Part shown: piece by piece, positions 25,929 to 35,449 of the stretch
Position numbering within the stretch: position 1 is the stretch's first letter
How the letters are laid out: each line of letters opens with the position of its first letter
Source: Alphaproteobacteria bacterium
GTDB taxonomy: Bacteria; Pseudomonadota; Alphaproteobacteria; UBA6615
Reading direction: 5' to 3'
DNA: 64,000 nt
NCBI GenBank assembly: GCA_002727315.1
Contig: PBWR01000003.1
Coordinates: 1-64,000 of the forward strand
Made by a program: the position numbers and the translations under genes
Notes under the pieces: generated by a model
The model's input: only the letters and a program-made list of their open reading frames with translations
Told to the model about the DNA's origin: nothing
Databases searched by the model: none

Positions 25929-26993
25929 TTAAACCGTGACGTCGTTGTCATCGGCAACCTTGAGCTTGCCGTAATGGGTGTAGGACCGCTTCATGTACCA
26001 GTCGAAATACTCCCAGTAGGTCATCGTCTCGTACTGCGGCGGGTTTTCGTCGTTGACACAGGTCGGCAGGCATTCACCGACCGTCTCGAACCCCGGATTG
26101 ACGAAGCAGGCGAAGGAATAGCGGTCGTTCTCGGTCGGTGGCACCACCCGGTGCGGGGTGGCGCGAAACCGGTTGTTGGTCCAACGCTCGAAGAAATAGC
26201 CCATGTTCACCATCACCGCGTCGTCGGGCAGGTCCGGCCAGAACCAGGTCTCCCCATCGGCGTCCAGTATCTGGATGCCTTCCTCCTTTGCGGGCGGCAG
26301 GTAGGTGTTGAAGCCGGTGTCGCAATGAGCATTGGAACCCATCTCGCCGTCATCGAGATCGTTCTTCGGCGGATAGTGGGCGACCCGGAAATAGGTGTAG
26401 CTCTGTTCGAAGAACGGATCGAAGAAATCGGCTTCCAGCTCGAGAGAACGCGCCCAGACGGGCAGCATGGACTTTCCGAACTCGGTGATACGGGCCATGT
26501 AGTTTTGCGCGGTCGCCTTGAACCCGGGCACCACATCTTCCGGCAGCCACGGGCAGGCGCCATAGAATTTCTTGCCGGCGATCACGTCGGGATGGTCTTC
26601 GGGATAATCCGTCGCCAGCACGAGGCATTCAACAGTGTTGAGTTTCTTCGAGTCATGGAACTTGGAGTGGGTCGTCAGACCTCCGCGCGCGGGCACATAG
26701 CCCTTCTGATCCTGGGTGACCTTGATCTGCATCTTGGTCTCGAGCGGCAAGTCGTGGAACTGCTTCGCCGCGTCATGCATGCCATCGATCAGTTCCGGTT
26801 CGAGCCCGTGATTGACGATGCAGAGGAACCCGAGGCTTTCCCAGACATCACGCCACTGGACCGAGATCTCCTCGATGGCGGCCGCGTCGCCCATGCGCGC
26901 CTTGCCGACATCGATGACGGGCAGGGGCTTGCGCGGGACATCGCGGACGGATTTCGCGAACTCGGATTCGTTTCTGTCGTGGGCGAGTGACAT
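25929..26993 (-). CDS. Isopenicillin-N-synthase-family Fe(II) oxygenase, copy B
   Basis: A 354-residue paralogue of copy A, alike over its whole length: RDVPRKPLPVIDVGKA, GFLCIVNHGLEPEL, FHDLPLETKMQIKVTQDQKG, THSKFHDSKKLNTVECLVLA. The iron site reads GSNAHCDTGFNTYLPP (H-x-D) with FRATPHRVV, and RYSFACFVNP supplies the Arg-x-Ser. Copy A has AHTD where this has AHCD. The start at 26993 (MSLAHDRNE) follows a GGGGGAAA site; the longer frame overlaps the xthA end. The 32-base gap to xthA, upstream in the same direction, leaves room for shared transcription. Confidence 0.9.
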   Translation of the reverse strand: MSLAHDRNESEFAKSVRDVPRKPLPVIDVGKARMGDAAAIEEISVQWRDVWESLGFLCIVNHGLEPELIDGMHDAAKQFHDLPLETKMQIKVTQDQKGYVPARGGLTTHSKFHDSKKLNTVECLVLATDYPEDHPDVIAGKKFYGACPWLPEDVVPGFKATAQNYMARITEFGKSMLPVWARSLELEADFFDPFFEQSYTYFRVAHYPPKNDLDDGEMGSNAHCDTGFNTYLPPAKEEGIQILDADGETWFWPDLPDDAVMVNMGYFFERWTNNRFRATPHRVVPPTENDRYSFACFVNPGFETVGECLPTCVNDENPPQYETMTYWEYFDWYMKRSYTHYGKLKVADDNDVTV

Positions 26994-27024
26994 GATTTCC
27001 CCCTGGCTGGCGGAAACTATAGCG

Positions 27025-27813
27025 TCAGGCGGACAATTCGCACCAGACGGGCGTGTGGTCCGACGCCTTCTGTTTGCCACGCGGGCCCTTGTCGATCTCG
27101 CAGGCGGTCAGACGGTCGGTGGCTTGCGGCGACAGCAGTAGGTGGTCGATGCGGATACCATTGTCCTTCTGCCAGGCACCTTTCTGGTAGTCCCAGAAGG
27201 AATAGACATTCTGTTCGGTGTGCAGGGTCCGCCAGGCTTCCGTATATCCCAGGTTCATCAGGGTGCGGAACTTCGCGCGGGTCTCCGGCTTAAACAACGC
27301 ATCCTCAGCCCAGGCGGCCGGGTCATGGCAATCCCCGTCGGCCGGGATGATGTTGTAGTCACCGCCCAGGACCACGGGCTCCTCGACGCGCAACAGGTCT
27401 GTCGCACGCTTGGCGAGCCGGTCCATCCATTTCAGTTTGTAGGTGTACTTGTCCGTGTCCACCGGGTTGCCGTTGGGAAGATAAATCGACGCGACGCGCA
27501 CCCTGTCGTCGCCGGCCTCGACCCAGGCCTCCACATAGCGGGCCTGCTCGTCGGACTTGTCGCCGGGCAAGCCGGTCGTCACGTCGCTCAGCTTGTGTTT
27601 CGACAGGATGGCGACGCCGTTGTAGCTCTTCTGGCCGTGGACGGCGCAGTTGTAGCCGCGCTCCTCAATCTCCATCACCGGGAAGTTTTCGTCGACGGTC
27701 TTGATTTCCTGCAACAGCGCGACGTCCGGCTGCACTTCCGCAAGCCAGTCGAGGACGTTGGGCAACCGCGCCTTGATCGAGTTGACGTTCCAGGTGGCGA
27801 TTTTCATAGTCAT
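27025..27813 (-). CDS. xth: Exodeoxyribonuclease III
   Basis: Repairs abasic sites as an AP endonuclease and 3'-phosphodiesterase. The 262-residue protein has the ExoIII core: KIATWNVNSIKARLPNVLDW, the metal-binding glutamate in ALLQEIKTVD, YNGVAILSK, SIYLPNGNP, GGDYNIIPADGDCHDP with catalytic Asp and Asn, NGIRIDHLLLSP and the C-terminal SDHTPVWCEL. ATG-ACT-ATG occurs at the start; the second ATG (27807) gives the usual MKIATWNVN. Confidence 0.95.
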   Translation of the reverse strand: MTMKIATWNVNSIKARLPNVLDWLAEVQPDVALLQEIKTVDENFPVMEIEERGYNCAVHGQKSYNGVAILSKHKLSDVTTGLPGDKSDEQARYVEAWVEAGDDRVRVASIYLPNGNPVDTDKYTYKLKWMDRLAKRATDLLRVEEPVVLGGDYNIIPADGDCHDPAAWAEDALFKPETRAKFRTLMNLGYTEAWRTLHTEQNVYSFWDYQKGAWQKDNGIRIDHLLLSPQATDRLTACEIDKGPRGKQKASDHTPVWCELSA

Positions 27814-27858
27814 GTTATGCCCGAATACCGGGCGACGGCGAAAGGGTGCGAGGCTGGA

Positions 27859-28227
27859 TCAGTAGACCGAGAAGGAGGACCCGCAGCCGCAGGACGAGGT
27901 GGCGTTCGGGTTCTCGAGCTGGAAATGATTACCGCCCAGGCTCTCAACATAGTTCAGGACACTGCCGTCGATGAATTCCAGCGAAGCATCGTCGACCACG
28001 ACCTTCACCCCGTCGGTATCGAAGGACTTGTCGTCATCGTTGAGCTTGTCATCGAAATCGAAGGCGTAAGTGAAGCCGGAGCAGCCGCCGCCATTCACCA
28101 TGATGCGGAGCATCAGCCCGTCGCGGTCTTCGGCTTCGAACAGTCCGACCAGTTGCGTCACGGCAGATTCGCTCAAGCCCACGCCTTTTGGCGCGGGGTC
28201 AGTCGCAGATGTGGTTGCGTCGTTCAT
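27859..28227 (-). CDS. erpA: Iron-sulfur cluster insertion protein ErpA
   Basis: An A-type Fe-S carrier of 122 residues. The three conserved cysteines are in NGGGCSGFTYAF and the C-terminal SSCGCGSSFSVY. The core reads LSESAVTQLVGLF, LMLRIMVNGG and VDDASLEFIDGSVLNYVE. It hands clusters to apo-proteins such as IlvD and IspG/IspH. The first 15 residues (MNDATTSATDPAPKG) are a variable lead. It is divergent from dgt, with a good promoter 30 bases upstream. Confidence 0.95.
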   Translation of the reverse strand: MNDATTSATDPAPKGVGLSESAVTQLVGLFEAEDRDGLMLRIMVNGGGCSGFTYAFDFDDKLNDDDKSFDTDGVKVVVDDASLEFIDGSVLNYVESLGGNHFQLENPNATSSCGCGSSFSVY

Positions 28228-28256
28228 GTCACTCTGGTCACCTCAATGACTTCAGG

Positions 28257-28284
28257 TATTTAGTCATGTCACGGCGATTGTCAA
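28257..28284 (-). promoter_or_regulatory. Promoter of erpA
   Basis: On the minus strand a perfect TTGACA (28284-28279) stands 16 bases from TAAATA (28262-28257). The -10 box is 30 bases before the erpA ATG. I see no clear IscR or RirA box on it. Confidence 0.55.
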
Positions 28285-28326
28285 TTTTCCGTTGCAATCG
28301 GGCCGGGCACACGTACCTTGCCGCAA

Positions 28327-29553
28327 ATGCCCGCATCCCCCGCAGAACTTAAGCACTCGCCGGGCGGACCAGACGAATATGGCCCCGTCCTAGCCCCCTA
28401 TGCCTGCGATCCGCTGGTGACCCGCGGTCGTCTGCATCCCGAATCCGAAAGCGGCTATCGCAGTTGCTACCAGCGCGACCGGGACCGGATTATCCATTCG
28501 AGCGCCTTCCGGCGACTGAAGCACAAGACCCAGGTCTTCGTTTATCACGAGGGCGATTATTACAGGACGCGGCTGACCCATTCGCTGGAGGTGGCGCAGA
28601 TTGCGCGCACAGTCGCCCGGGCGTTGGGACTGAACGAGGACCTGGCCGAGGCGCTGGCCCTGGCCCACGATTTCGGGCACACGCCGTTCGGCCATGCGGG
28701 AGAGGACGCGCTAGATGCGGCCATGGCCCCGTTCGGCGGCTTCGATCACAATGCCCAGACCCTGCGCATTCTGACCAAGCTTGAGCAGCGTTACCCCACC
28801 TTCGACGGGCTCAACCTGACATGGGAAACCCTGGAAGGGGTGGTCAAACACAATGGGCCGCTGACCGGCGACTATGCCGAAAGTGACCGGGCCATCCCCG
28901 AAGCAATTGCGGAATATGTCGCCGACCATGATCTGGAGCTCGACACCTATGCCTCCGCGGAAGCTCAGGTTGCCGCGATTTCCGACGATATCGCCTACAA
29001 CAGCCACGATATCGATGATGGATTGCGCGCCGGGCTGTTCGGCATCGCCGATATCGAGCGATTGCCCCTTGTCGGGCCGGCATTTCGCGGCGTGCGGGAC
29101 GAGCATGGCGAGCTCGACCGGGCACGCTTCATTCATGCGGGCATCAGTCAGACGATCGGCGCCATGGTGGCCGATGTGCTGGCGGAGACCCGGCGCCGGC
29201 TGGCGGAAGCCGATGTGGGCTCGCCGGAACAGGTTCGGGCGCTCGACCATGCAATCGTCGGCCTGTCCGACGACATCGTCGCGGCGGACCGCGCGGTCAA
29301 ATCCTTCCTGTACGAGAACATGTACCGGCACCACAGGGTCAATCGCATGACCTCCAAGGCACGGCGGGTCGTCTCGGAGATGTTCGAGCTGCTGTTCCAC
29401 GAACCGGAATTGCTGCCGACGGAATGGCGTTCCCAGGCTCTGGAAAAGGATGAGGTGGGCCGGGCACGGGTGATCGCCGACTATATCGCCGGCATGACCG
29501 ATCGCTACGCGTTGGAACTGCATAAGAAATTGTTTGATCCGGAAGTTCTTTGA
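28327..29553 (+). CDS. dgt: Deoxyguanosinetriphosphate triphosphohydrolase (HD family)
   Basis: Hydrolyses dGTP or other dNTPs to nucleoside and triphosphate. The protein of about 408 residues has the HD-domain metal ligands: [20 protein letters not shown] (His), [19 protein letters not shown] (His-Asp), and [20 protein letters not shown] (distal Asp). The N-terminal [20 protein letters not shown] is typical of type 2 dGTPases. The ATG at 28327 is used; a TTG 9 bases before is an alternative. Its stop TGA shares an A with the argS start. Confidence 0.93.
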   Translation: MPASPAELKHSPGGPDEYGPVLAPYACDPLVTRGRLHPESESGYRSCYQRDRDRIIHSSAFRRLKHKTQVFVYHEGDYYRTRLTHSLEVAQIARTVARALGLNEDLAEALALAHDFGHTPFGHAGEDALDAAMAPFGGFDHNAQTLRILTKLEQRYPTFDGLNLTWETLEGVVKHNGPLTGDYAESDRAIPEAIAEYVADHDLELDTYASAEAQVAAISDDIAYNSHDIDDGLRAGLFGIADIERLPLVGPAFRGVRDEHGELDRARFIHAGISQTIGAMVADVLAETRRRLAEADVGSPEQVRALDHAIVGLSDDIVAADRAVKSFLYENMYRHHRVNRMTSKARRVVSEMFELLFHEPELLPTEWRSQALEKDEVGRARVIADYIAGMTDRYALELHKKLFDPEVL

Positions 29554-31310
29554 TGAATGTTTTCAGTGCCTTCAAGGCCGTTTTGGATGAAGAAATTGAA
29601 GCTCTGGTGGAAGTCGGCACGCTGCCGGCGGGCACCGATCCCGCACGTGTATCGGTAGAACCGCCCCGTGACCCTGAACATGGCGATCTGACGACCAATG
29701 GCGCCATGGTTCTGGCCAAACCGGCGGGCCTGAAACCCCGAGATTTGGCCGAAAGCCTCGCCGAACGCCTGAAACAGCGGGAATTCGTCCAGGACGTGGA
29801 TATCGCGGGTCCCGGTTTCATCAATCTGCGTTTGTCCGACGATTTCTGGCGCGCCCGTCTGGTGGAAATCCTTGCCGCCGGTGAGAGCTACGGCGAAAGC
29901 ACTGTCGGCGGCGGCAAACCTGTCAATATCGAGTATGTTTCGGCCAACCCGACGGGCCCACTTCATGTGGGCCACGCCCGTGGCGCGGTGGTCGGAGACG
30001 TGCTTGCTGCGCTCCTCGACAAGGCCGGTTACGCGGTCACGCGCGAGTACTACATCAACGATGCCGGCGGGCAGGTGGATGTGCTGGCGCGCTCCGCCTA
30101 TATGCGTTACCGCGAAGCGCTGGATGAGGATATCGGCGAGATTCCGGAGGGACTGTATCCCGGTGACTATCTGGTGCCTGTCGGTGCCGCCATTGCCGCG
30201 CGCGACGGTGACAAATGGCTGACGGCGGACGAAGCCGAGTGGCTGCCGGATTTCCGGCAGTTCTCCGTCGACGCCATGATGGACCTGATCCGTGAGGATC
30301 TGGGTGTGCTCAACATCTCCCATCAGGTGTTTTCGTCCGAACGCGCGCTGGTCGAGGCCGGCGGCGTGGATGCGGTGATGGAAACACTGGAAAATGACGG
30401 CCTGATCTATGTCGGCACCCTGGAGCCGCCCAAGGGCAAGCTGCCAGACGATTGGGAAGAACGCCCGCAAACCCTGTTCCGCGCCAGCGATTTCGGCGAC
30501 GACACGGACCGGCCCCTGAAGAAGTCCGACGGCTCGTGGACTTATTTCGCCAGTGACCTGGCGTACCACGAGGACAAGTACAAGCGCGGTTTCCCGGTCC
30601 TAATCGATGTCTGGGGCGCGGACCATGGCGGCTATGTGAAGCGGGTTGGCGCCGGGGTGAAGGCTCTGACCGACGGCGAAGCCCGGATCGACGTGAAGCT
30701 GTGCCAGATGGTGCGGCTGCTCGAAGACGGCGAACCGGCCAAGATGTCCAAACGCTCGGGAACCTTTGTGACCCTGCGTGATCTGGTCCAGGCCGTGGGC
30801 AAGGACGTCGTCCGCTTCATCATGCTCACTCGCAAGAACGATGCGCCCCTGGACTTCGATCTGGTGAAGGTCCGCGAGCAAAGCCGCGACAACCCGGTGT
30901 TCTACGTTCAGTACGCCCATGCACGCACCCACTCGGTCGCACGAATGGCTGCGGACGCCTTTCCCGATGGTGATTTCTCGATCGTGGCCCTCAAGGGGGC
31001 GGACCTGGCTCGCTTGACCGACTCGGACGAGCTTGCGTTGATCAAACAGCTCGCGGCATGGCCTCGCACGGTGGAGGGTGCGGCTGAAGCGCATGAGCCG
31101 CACCGCCTGGCGTTCTATCTCTACGACTTGGCGGCGGCCTTTCATGCGCTTTGGAGCAAGGCCCGCGGAGAGCCGGGTTTGCGGTTCGTCATCGCAGAAG
31201 ATGAGGAACTGACGCGGGCAAGGATGGCCCTGGTGCTGGCGGTCCGGACGGTTGTGGCGTCGGGGCTGGCGGTAATGGGGGTCACGCCCGTCGACGAACT
31301 GCGCGAGTGA
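29553..31310 (+). CDS. argS: Arginyl-tRNA synthetase
   Basis: Charges tRNA-Arg. The 585-residue class I enzyme has HIGH as HVGH in [20 protein letters not shown], a KMSKS-like [12 protein letters not shown], the [14 protein letters not shown] segment and the C-terminal anticodon-binding domain with [17 protein letters not shown]. The N-terminal additional domain begins [20 protein letters not shown]. The start overlaps the dgt stop by one base (TGATG), so the genes are coupled. The SPOR-domain gene follows within 9 bases. Confidence 0.97.
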   Translation: MNVFSAFKAVLDEEIEALVEVGTLPAGTDPARVSVEPPRDPEHGDLTTNGAMVLAKPAGLKPRDLAESLAERLKQREFVQDVDIAGPGFINLRLSDDFWRARLVEILAAGESYGESTVGGGKPVNIEYVSANPTGPLHVGHARGAVVGDVLAALLDKAGYAVTREYYINDAGGQVDVLARSAYMRYREALDEDIGEIPEGLYPGDYLVPVGAAIAARDGDKWLTADEAEWLPDFRQFSVDAMMDLIREDLGVLNISHQVFSSERALVEAGGVDAVMETLENDGLIYVGTLEPPKGKLPDDWEERPQTLFRASDFGDDTDRPLKKSDGSWTYFASDLAYHEDKYKRGFPVLIDVWGADHGGYVKRVGAGVKALTDGEARIDVKLCQMVRLLEDGEPAKMSKRSGTFVTLRDLVQAVGKDVVRFIMLTRKNDAPLDFDLVKVREQSRDNPVFYVQYAHARTHSVARMAADAFPDGDFSIVALKGADLARLTDSDELALIKQLAAWPRTVEGAAEAHEPHRLAFYLYDLAAAFHALWSKARGEPGLRFVIAEDEELTRARMALVLAVRTVVASGLAVMGVTPVDELRE

Positions 31311-31318
31311 GACATGGC

Positions 31319-32083
31319 ATGAGCGATCCCGAGATCTTGGTCCCCGACGAGGCGTTCGAAGAACCGCGACGGGGGAGGAGCCCGGTCGCGAAACTAGCCG
31401 CCCGAACCACGATCGTTGCGGGCGTTGTGGTCCTTGGCGGTGTGGTCTGGTTCGCCTACCAGCAAGGCATCAAGTCGGGCGCCGAGGAAGCCGCCCCAGT
31501 CATCACTGCGGACGGGGAGCCGTTCAAGCGGAAGCCGAAGAAACCGGGCGGTCTCGACGTGCCGCATCAGGACAAGCTGGTCTTCAACCGCCTGGCGCCC
31601 GGGCAGGTCGAAGAGCCGGTCGAAAAACTCCTGCCGCCACCCGAGGAACCCGCCGAGCGTCCAGAGGCCTCCGTGGATACCGCGGCCGCAAGTGTCGAGG
31701 AAGTTGTCGAGACGGAACCCGAACCTCCTGCACCGCCGGCACGACCCACCGCGGCCCCGCCGCCGCCCGAACCTGTCATGGTTACGCCGCCGCCGGTTCC
31801 GGCGCCGCCTCCCGCCAAGGCAGCGGAACCGGAAGGGGATCGCTGGCGCATCCAGCTGGCCTCGGTTTCGAGCCGGGACCGGGCTCTGTCGGAGTGGGAC
31901 CGGCTCAAGACCCGCAATACGGATCTTCTCGGTACACTCAAGCTGAATGTCGAATCCGCAAAACTGAGCAATGGAACGTTCTACCGGATTCAGGCCGGCC
32001 CCCTGGCTGGCCGATTGGCTGCAAGCGATCTGTGCGGCGAACTGAAGTCACGCAATCAGGATTGTCTGATTGTCGCGCCCTGA
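31319..32083 (+). CDS. SPOR-domain inner-membrane protein
   Basis: A 254-residue protein that probably binds denuded peptidoglycan at the division septum. It has a cytoplasmic N-terminus, one membrane span at about residues 31-50 (TTIVAGVVVLGGVVWFAYQQ), a long Pro/Glu-rich linker of about 110 residues, and a C-terminal SPOR domain (RWRIQLASVSSRDRALSEWD, TFYRIQAGPLAG, AASDLCGELKSRNQDCLIV). The ATG at 31319 gives MSDPEILVPDE; a GTG at 31307 overlaps the argS stop. It is followed at 15 bases by nagZ, also a wall gene. Confidence 0.9.
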   Translation: MSDPEILVPDEAFEEPRRGRSPVAKLAARTTIVAGVVVLGGVVWFAYQQGIKSGAEEAAPVITADGEPFKRKPKKPGGLDVPHQDKLVFNRLAPGQVEEPVEKLLPPPEEPAERPEASVDTAAASVEEVVETEPEPPAPPARPTAAPPPPEPVMVTPPPVPAPPPAKAAEPEGDRWRIQLASVSSRDRALSEWDRLKTRNTDLLGTLKLNVESAKLSNGTFYRIQAGPLAGRLAASDLCGELKSRNQDCLIVAP

Positions 32084-32098
32084 CGTGACGGTTTCGAC

Positions 32099-33118
32099 AT
32101 GACCGCACCGCGTGCGGTTGTTTTCTCGGTCTCCGGTCCCGAACTGACCGCCAGTGAGCGTGATTTCCTGCGCGATGCCGATCCGCTCGGCTTCATCCTG
32201 TTTGCCCGCAACTGCCCGGACCCCGCCGCGACCCGTGCTCTGACGGGCGAATTGCGTGCGGCTGTCGGGCGCGAGGACGCCCCGGTCTTGATCGACCAGG
32301 AGGGCGGCCGCGTGATGCGCCTGCGCCCACCGGACTGGCACGATGCCCCGGCGGCGCGGGATATCGCAGATCTCTACGGGGCCGATCCCGACGTCGGTCA
32401 GGCGGCAGCGGAAACCCTTGGCCGCATGTTTGGCGCGGAACTCGCCGAGCTGGGCATCGACGTGGACTGTGCACCGGTGCTGGATCTCCGGTTGCCGAAC
32501 ACGACCGAAGCACTTGGGGACAGGGCATACGCCGACGATCCGGCGGTTGTTGCGACACTGGGCGGCGCGATGGCCCGCGGCTTGATGCGTGAAGGATGTC
32601 TGCCGGTGATCAAGCACATGCCGGGGCATGGCCGGAGCCCCGTCGACAGTCACAAACAGTTGCCACGTGTCACTGAAACCCTGGAGAAACTGCAGGAGAC
32701 CGATTTCGCGCCGTTTCGGGCCCTCAATCACCTGCCGCTGGGGATGTCGGCCCATGTGGTCTATGAGGCAATCGACCCGGATCGGCCCGGAACCGTTTCA
32801 CCGGCAGTGATTTCAAGGGCCATTCGCGAGGATATCGATTTCGACGGCTTCCTGTTCACCGACGACATCGTGATACAGGCGCTGAGCGGTACCCCGGCGG
32901 AACGTGCGCAGGCCGCGCTGAGCGCCGGTTGCGATGCCGTACTTCATTGCAGCGGGGATCTCGACGAGATGATATCGGTCGCCAAGGCGATACAGGCCCT
33001 CTCACATTCCGCTGAAGCCCGCTGGACACGGGCACGGGCCGCACGTCACAAACCAGAGGGGGAGAGCCCGGCCAGTCTGGCTGCGGAACTCACCAATCTC
33101 CTGCAAGGCGGACACTGA
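32099..33118 (+). CDS. nagZ: Beta-N-acetylhexosaminidase NagZ
   Basis: A cytoplasmic glycoside hydrolase family 3 enzyme (339 residues) that removes GlcNAc from anhydro-muropeptides in wall recycling. Signs are ADPLGFILFARNCPDP, VLIDQEGGRVMRLRPPDW, the substrate loop VIKHMPGHGRSPVDSH with the catalytic His, and FLFTDDIVIQAL, where the first Asp of TDD is the nucleophile position. Relatives usually read SDDLSMxAL, so TDDIVIQAL is a mild departure. It sits between a SPOR protein and a site-2 protease gene, a common alphaproteobacterial order. Confidence 0.93.
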   Translation: MTAPRAVVFSVSGPELTASERDFLRDADPLGFILFARNCPDPAATRALTGELRAAVGREDAPVLIDQEGGRVMRLRPPDWHDAPAARDIADLYGADPDVGQAAAETLGRMFGAELAELGIDVDCAPVLDLRLPNTTEALGDRAYADDPAVVATLGGAMARGLMREGCLPVIKHMPGHGRSPVDSHKQLPRVTETLEKLQETDFAPFRALNHLPLGMSAHVVYEAIDPDRPGTVSPAVISRAIREDIDFDGFLFTDDIVIQALSGTPAERAQAALSAGCDAVLHCSGDLDEMISVAKAIQALSHSAEARWTRARAARHKPEGESPASLAAELTNLLQGGH

Positions 33119-33122
33119 CACT

Positions 33123-33806
33123 GTGAACATCGACGATATTCTTTTCCTCGCCTCGATCTGGGTCCTGCCGATCCTCCTGGCCATCACCCTGCATGAGGCT
33201 GCACACGGCTGGGCTGCCTGGAAGCTTGGTGACGACACCGCTAAACAAATGGGCCGGGTCACGTTCAACCCGATCGCCCATATCGACCCGTTCGGGACCA
33301 TCATATTGCCAGCCATCCTGATCTCGGCCGGGGGGATCCTGTTCGGCTGGGCGAAGCCGGTTCCGGTCAATTTTGGCCGACTCGGGAACCCGCGACGCGA
33401 CATGGTGCTGGTTGCTGCGGCGGGCCCGGCCATCAATATCGCGCTCGCAATAGTGTCTGCAATCGCCCTTCACGCGATCCCGTTTCTCGGCCCGACGGCG
33501 GGAGAATGGGTTGCGCGTAACCTACTAAACTCCATTACAATCAATCTTTTGTTGGCAATCTTTAACATGTTGCCTTTGCCACCCCTGGACGGTGGCCGCG
33601 TGGCGGTGGGCATCCTTCCGCGACAGCTTGCGTCGCCGCTGGCCCGGCTCGAGCGATACGGTTTGTTTATTCTGCTCGGCGTGATCTTTATTCTGCCCAT
33701 ACTTGGGCGTCAGCTCGGGTTCGACCTCAACATCTTGCGTTGGCTCGTCCTGGCACCGTTGGATTTCTTGCGCGGGTTGTTGCTGCAGGGCGTCGGGTTG
33801 ATATGA
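33123..33806 (+). CDS. Site-2 protease family membrane metalloprotease (M50)
   Basis: A 227-residue membrane protein with the zinc motif HEAAH in ITLHEAAHGWAAWKLGDDTA (near residue 25) and the second metal site NMLPLPPLDGGRVAVGIL (Asp in LDGGR). Five or six hydrophobic spans are visible. It is the short group with no PDZ domain. The GTG at 33123 starts 4 bases after nagZ, and the stop overlaps the scpA ATG by 4 bases. Its target is unknown. Confidence 0.92.
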   Translation: MNIDDILFLASIWVLPILLAITLHEAAHGWAAWKLGDDTAKQMGRVTFNPIAHIDPFGTIILPAILISAGGILFGWAKPVPVNFGRLGNPRRDMVLVAAAGPAINIALAIVSAIALHAIPFLGPTAGEWVARNLLNSITINLLLAIFNMLPLPPLDGGRVAVGILPRQLASPLARLERYGLFILLGVIFILPILGRQLGFDLNILRWLVLAPLDFLRGLLLQGVGLI

Positions 33807-34654
33807 GCGAAACGAGCGAGAGCTTCGAGCAGGACGTACCGGACTATCAGGCCGGACAAGCCGCTGTGGTCGCCCAAGACGGCGAATTGGTGGTCAATCT
33901 CGAAGGCTTCGAGGGGCCGCTCGACCTCCTGCTCACCCTGGCACGAGACCAGAAGGTCGACCTAACCAAGATCTCGGTTCTGGCCCTGGCTGAGCAGTAT
34001 CTCGAGTTCATCAACGCGGCCCGACAGTTGCGCCTGGAAATCGCCGCCGATTACCTGGTGATGGCGGCCTGGCTGGCCTATCTCAAATCGCGGCTCTTGC
34101 TACCGGTCGAGGCCGACGAGGAAGAACCGACCGCGGCCGAAATGGCGGCGGCGCTGCAGTATCAGTTGGAGCGTATCGAAGCGATGCGGAATGCCGCGGA
34201 AACCCTGTTTTCCCGGCCGTTGCTTGGCCGCGACGTGTTCGACCGCGGAGCGCCGGAGGGAATTCGGGTTATCACGCACCCTGTCTACGAGGCCTCGCTG
34301 TACGAGATTCTCGACGCCTACGGCGCGATCACCCGGCGCGGGAAGGCAGAAACCCTGACTATCGAGCAGTTCGAACTGTTCTCCATGGACGAGGCTCTGG
34401 GGCGCCTTCGCCGGGTCCTGGGCCGTGCGCCCGACTGGGCCACCATGATGAGTTTCCTACCCGATGACCTGGCCGAGGGCCTCCCGAAACGCTCGGCCAT
34501 CGCCGCGACGTTCGCCGCCAGCCTTGAATTGGTGCGCGATGGGCACGCCCAGATCCGCCAGGACAGCCGGTTCGGACCGATCTTCTTCCGGCGTCATCCG
34601 GACAGCGATTCTGTAACTCAAGCGCACGAAGGGGGCGAGACCCTTGATGATTAA
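33803..34654 (+). CDS. scpA: Segregation and condensation protein A
   Basis: The kleisin subunit of the bacterial SMC condensin complex, 283 residues. The N-terminal SMC-binding part is VVNLEGFEGPLDLLLTLARD followed by KISVLALAEQYLEFINAARQ and DYLVMAAWLAYLKSRLLLPV. The C-terminal winged helix reads AIAATFAASLELVRDGHAQI. The ATG at 33803 overlaps the upstream stop; the longer open frame is inside the protease gene. It overlaps scpB by 8 bases. Confidence 0.95.
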   Translation: MSETSESFEQDVPDYQAGQAAVVAQDGELVVNLEGFEGPLDLLLTLARDQKVDLTKISVLALAEQYLEFINAARQLRLEIAADYLVMAAWLAYLKSRLLLPVEADEEEPTAAEMAAALQYQLERIEAMRNAAETLFSRPLLGRDVFDRGAPEGIRVITHPVYEASLYEILDAYGAITRRGKAETLTIEQFELFSMDEALGRLRRVLGRAPDWATMMSFLPDDLAEGLPKRSAIAATFAASLELVRDGHAQIRQDSRFGPIFFRRHPDSDSVTQAHEGGETLDD

Positions 34655-35354
34655 TGCTGAACTGGAACCCGATGAACGCACCGAGTTGCTGCGCCTGGTC
34701 GAAGCGGTGCTGTTTGCCGCCGTCGAACCGCTCGACGAGAAATCGATTGCGGCCCAGCTGCCCAAGGGCGCGGATATACCCACGTTGCTGGACGATTTGC
34801 GCAGGCTTTATGCCGGCCGTGGCGTGAATCTGGTCAACGTGGCCGGGAAATGGGTCCTGCGGACGGCGCCCGATCTCGCCGACAAGCTCAAGATCGAGCG
34901 TCAGTCGCAACGCCGCCTGTCGCGGGCCGCGCACGAAACCCTGGCGGTGATCGCCTATCACCAACCGGTGACCCGTGCCGAAATCGAGGAAATTCGCGGG
35001 GTCAGCCTGAGCAAGGGCACCATGGACGCCCTGTTCGAGGCAACCTGGATCAAGCCGGGCCGCCGTCGTAACTCGCCGGGACGCCCGCTGACCTGGGTCA
35101 CCACGGAAACTTTCCTGTCCCATTTCGGACTCGAGAGCCTGAAAGAACTTCCGGGGATTCAGGAGCTGAAATCGACCGGATTGATCGATTCCCGGCCCGC
35201 GGTCAGCATATATGCCTCGTCGGCCGGTATAGACGAGCTTCCGTTCGATTCCATGACCGGAGAGGATGAATCCGAACCCGAGACACCGGAGCCTCTGGAA
35301 GTCGTAGACGCTGGCGACGAGGTGATGGAGGTCGAGGACGAAACCGGTACCTGA
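34647..35354 (+). CDS. scpB: Segregation and condensation protein B
   Basis: A dimeric winged-helix partner of ScpA in the SMC condensin complex, about 235 residues. Signs are LLRLVEAVLFAAVEPLDEKS, ADIPTLLDDLRRLYAGRGVN, SRAAHETLAVIAYHQPVTRA, EIEEIRGVSLSKGTMDALFE and TETFLSHFGLESLKELPGI. The last 50 residues form an acidic tail (GEDESEPETPEPLEVVDAGD). Start ATG at 34647, with a TTG immediately before it. Confidence 0.95.
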   Translation: MINAELEPDERTELLRLVEAVLFAAVEPLDEKSIAAQLPKGADIPTLLDDLRRLYAGRGVNLVNVAGKWVLRTAPDLADKLKIERQSQRRLSRAAHETLAVIAYHQPVTRAEIEEIRGVSLSKGTMDALFEATWIKPGRRRNSPGRPLTWVTTETFLSHFGLESLKELPGIQELKSTGLIDSRPAVSIYASSAGIDELPFDSMTGEDESEPETPEPLEVVDAGDEVMEVEDETGT

Positions 35355-35449
35355 CGCGCCTTGAGGCCGTGTCCGGTTGCGGGCAGGGGCCGTATTCAAT
35401 AGGGTCCGCCCACCGTAACGAACCCGGCCCGACCAGCCGGATTGAGACA

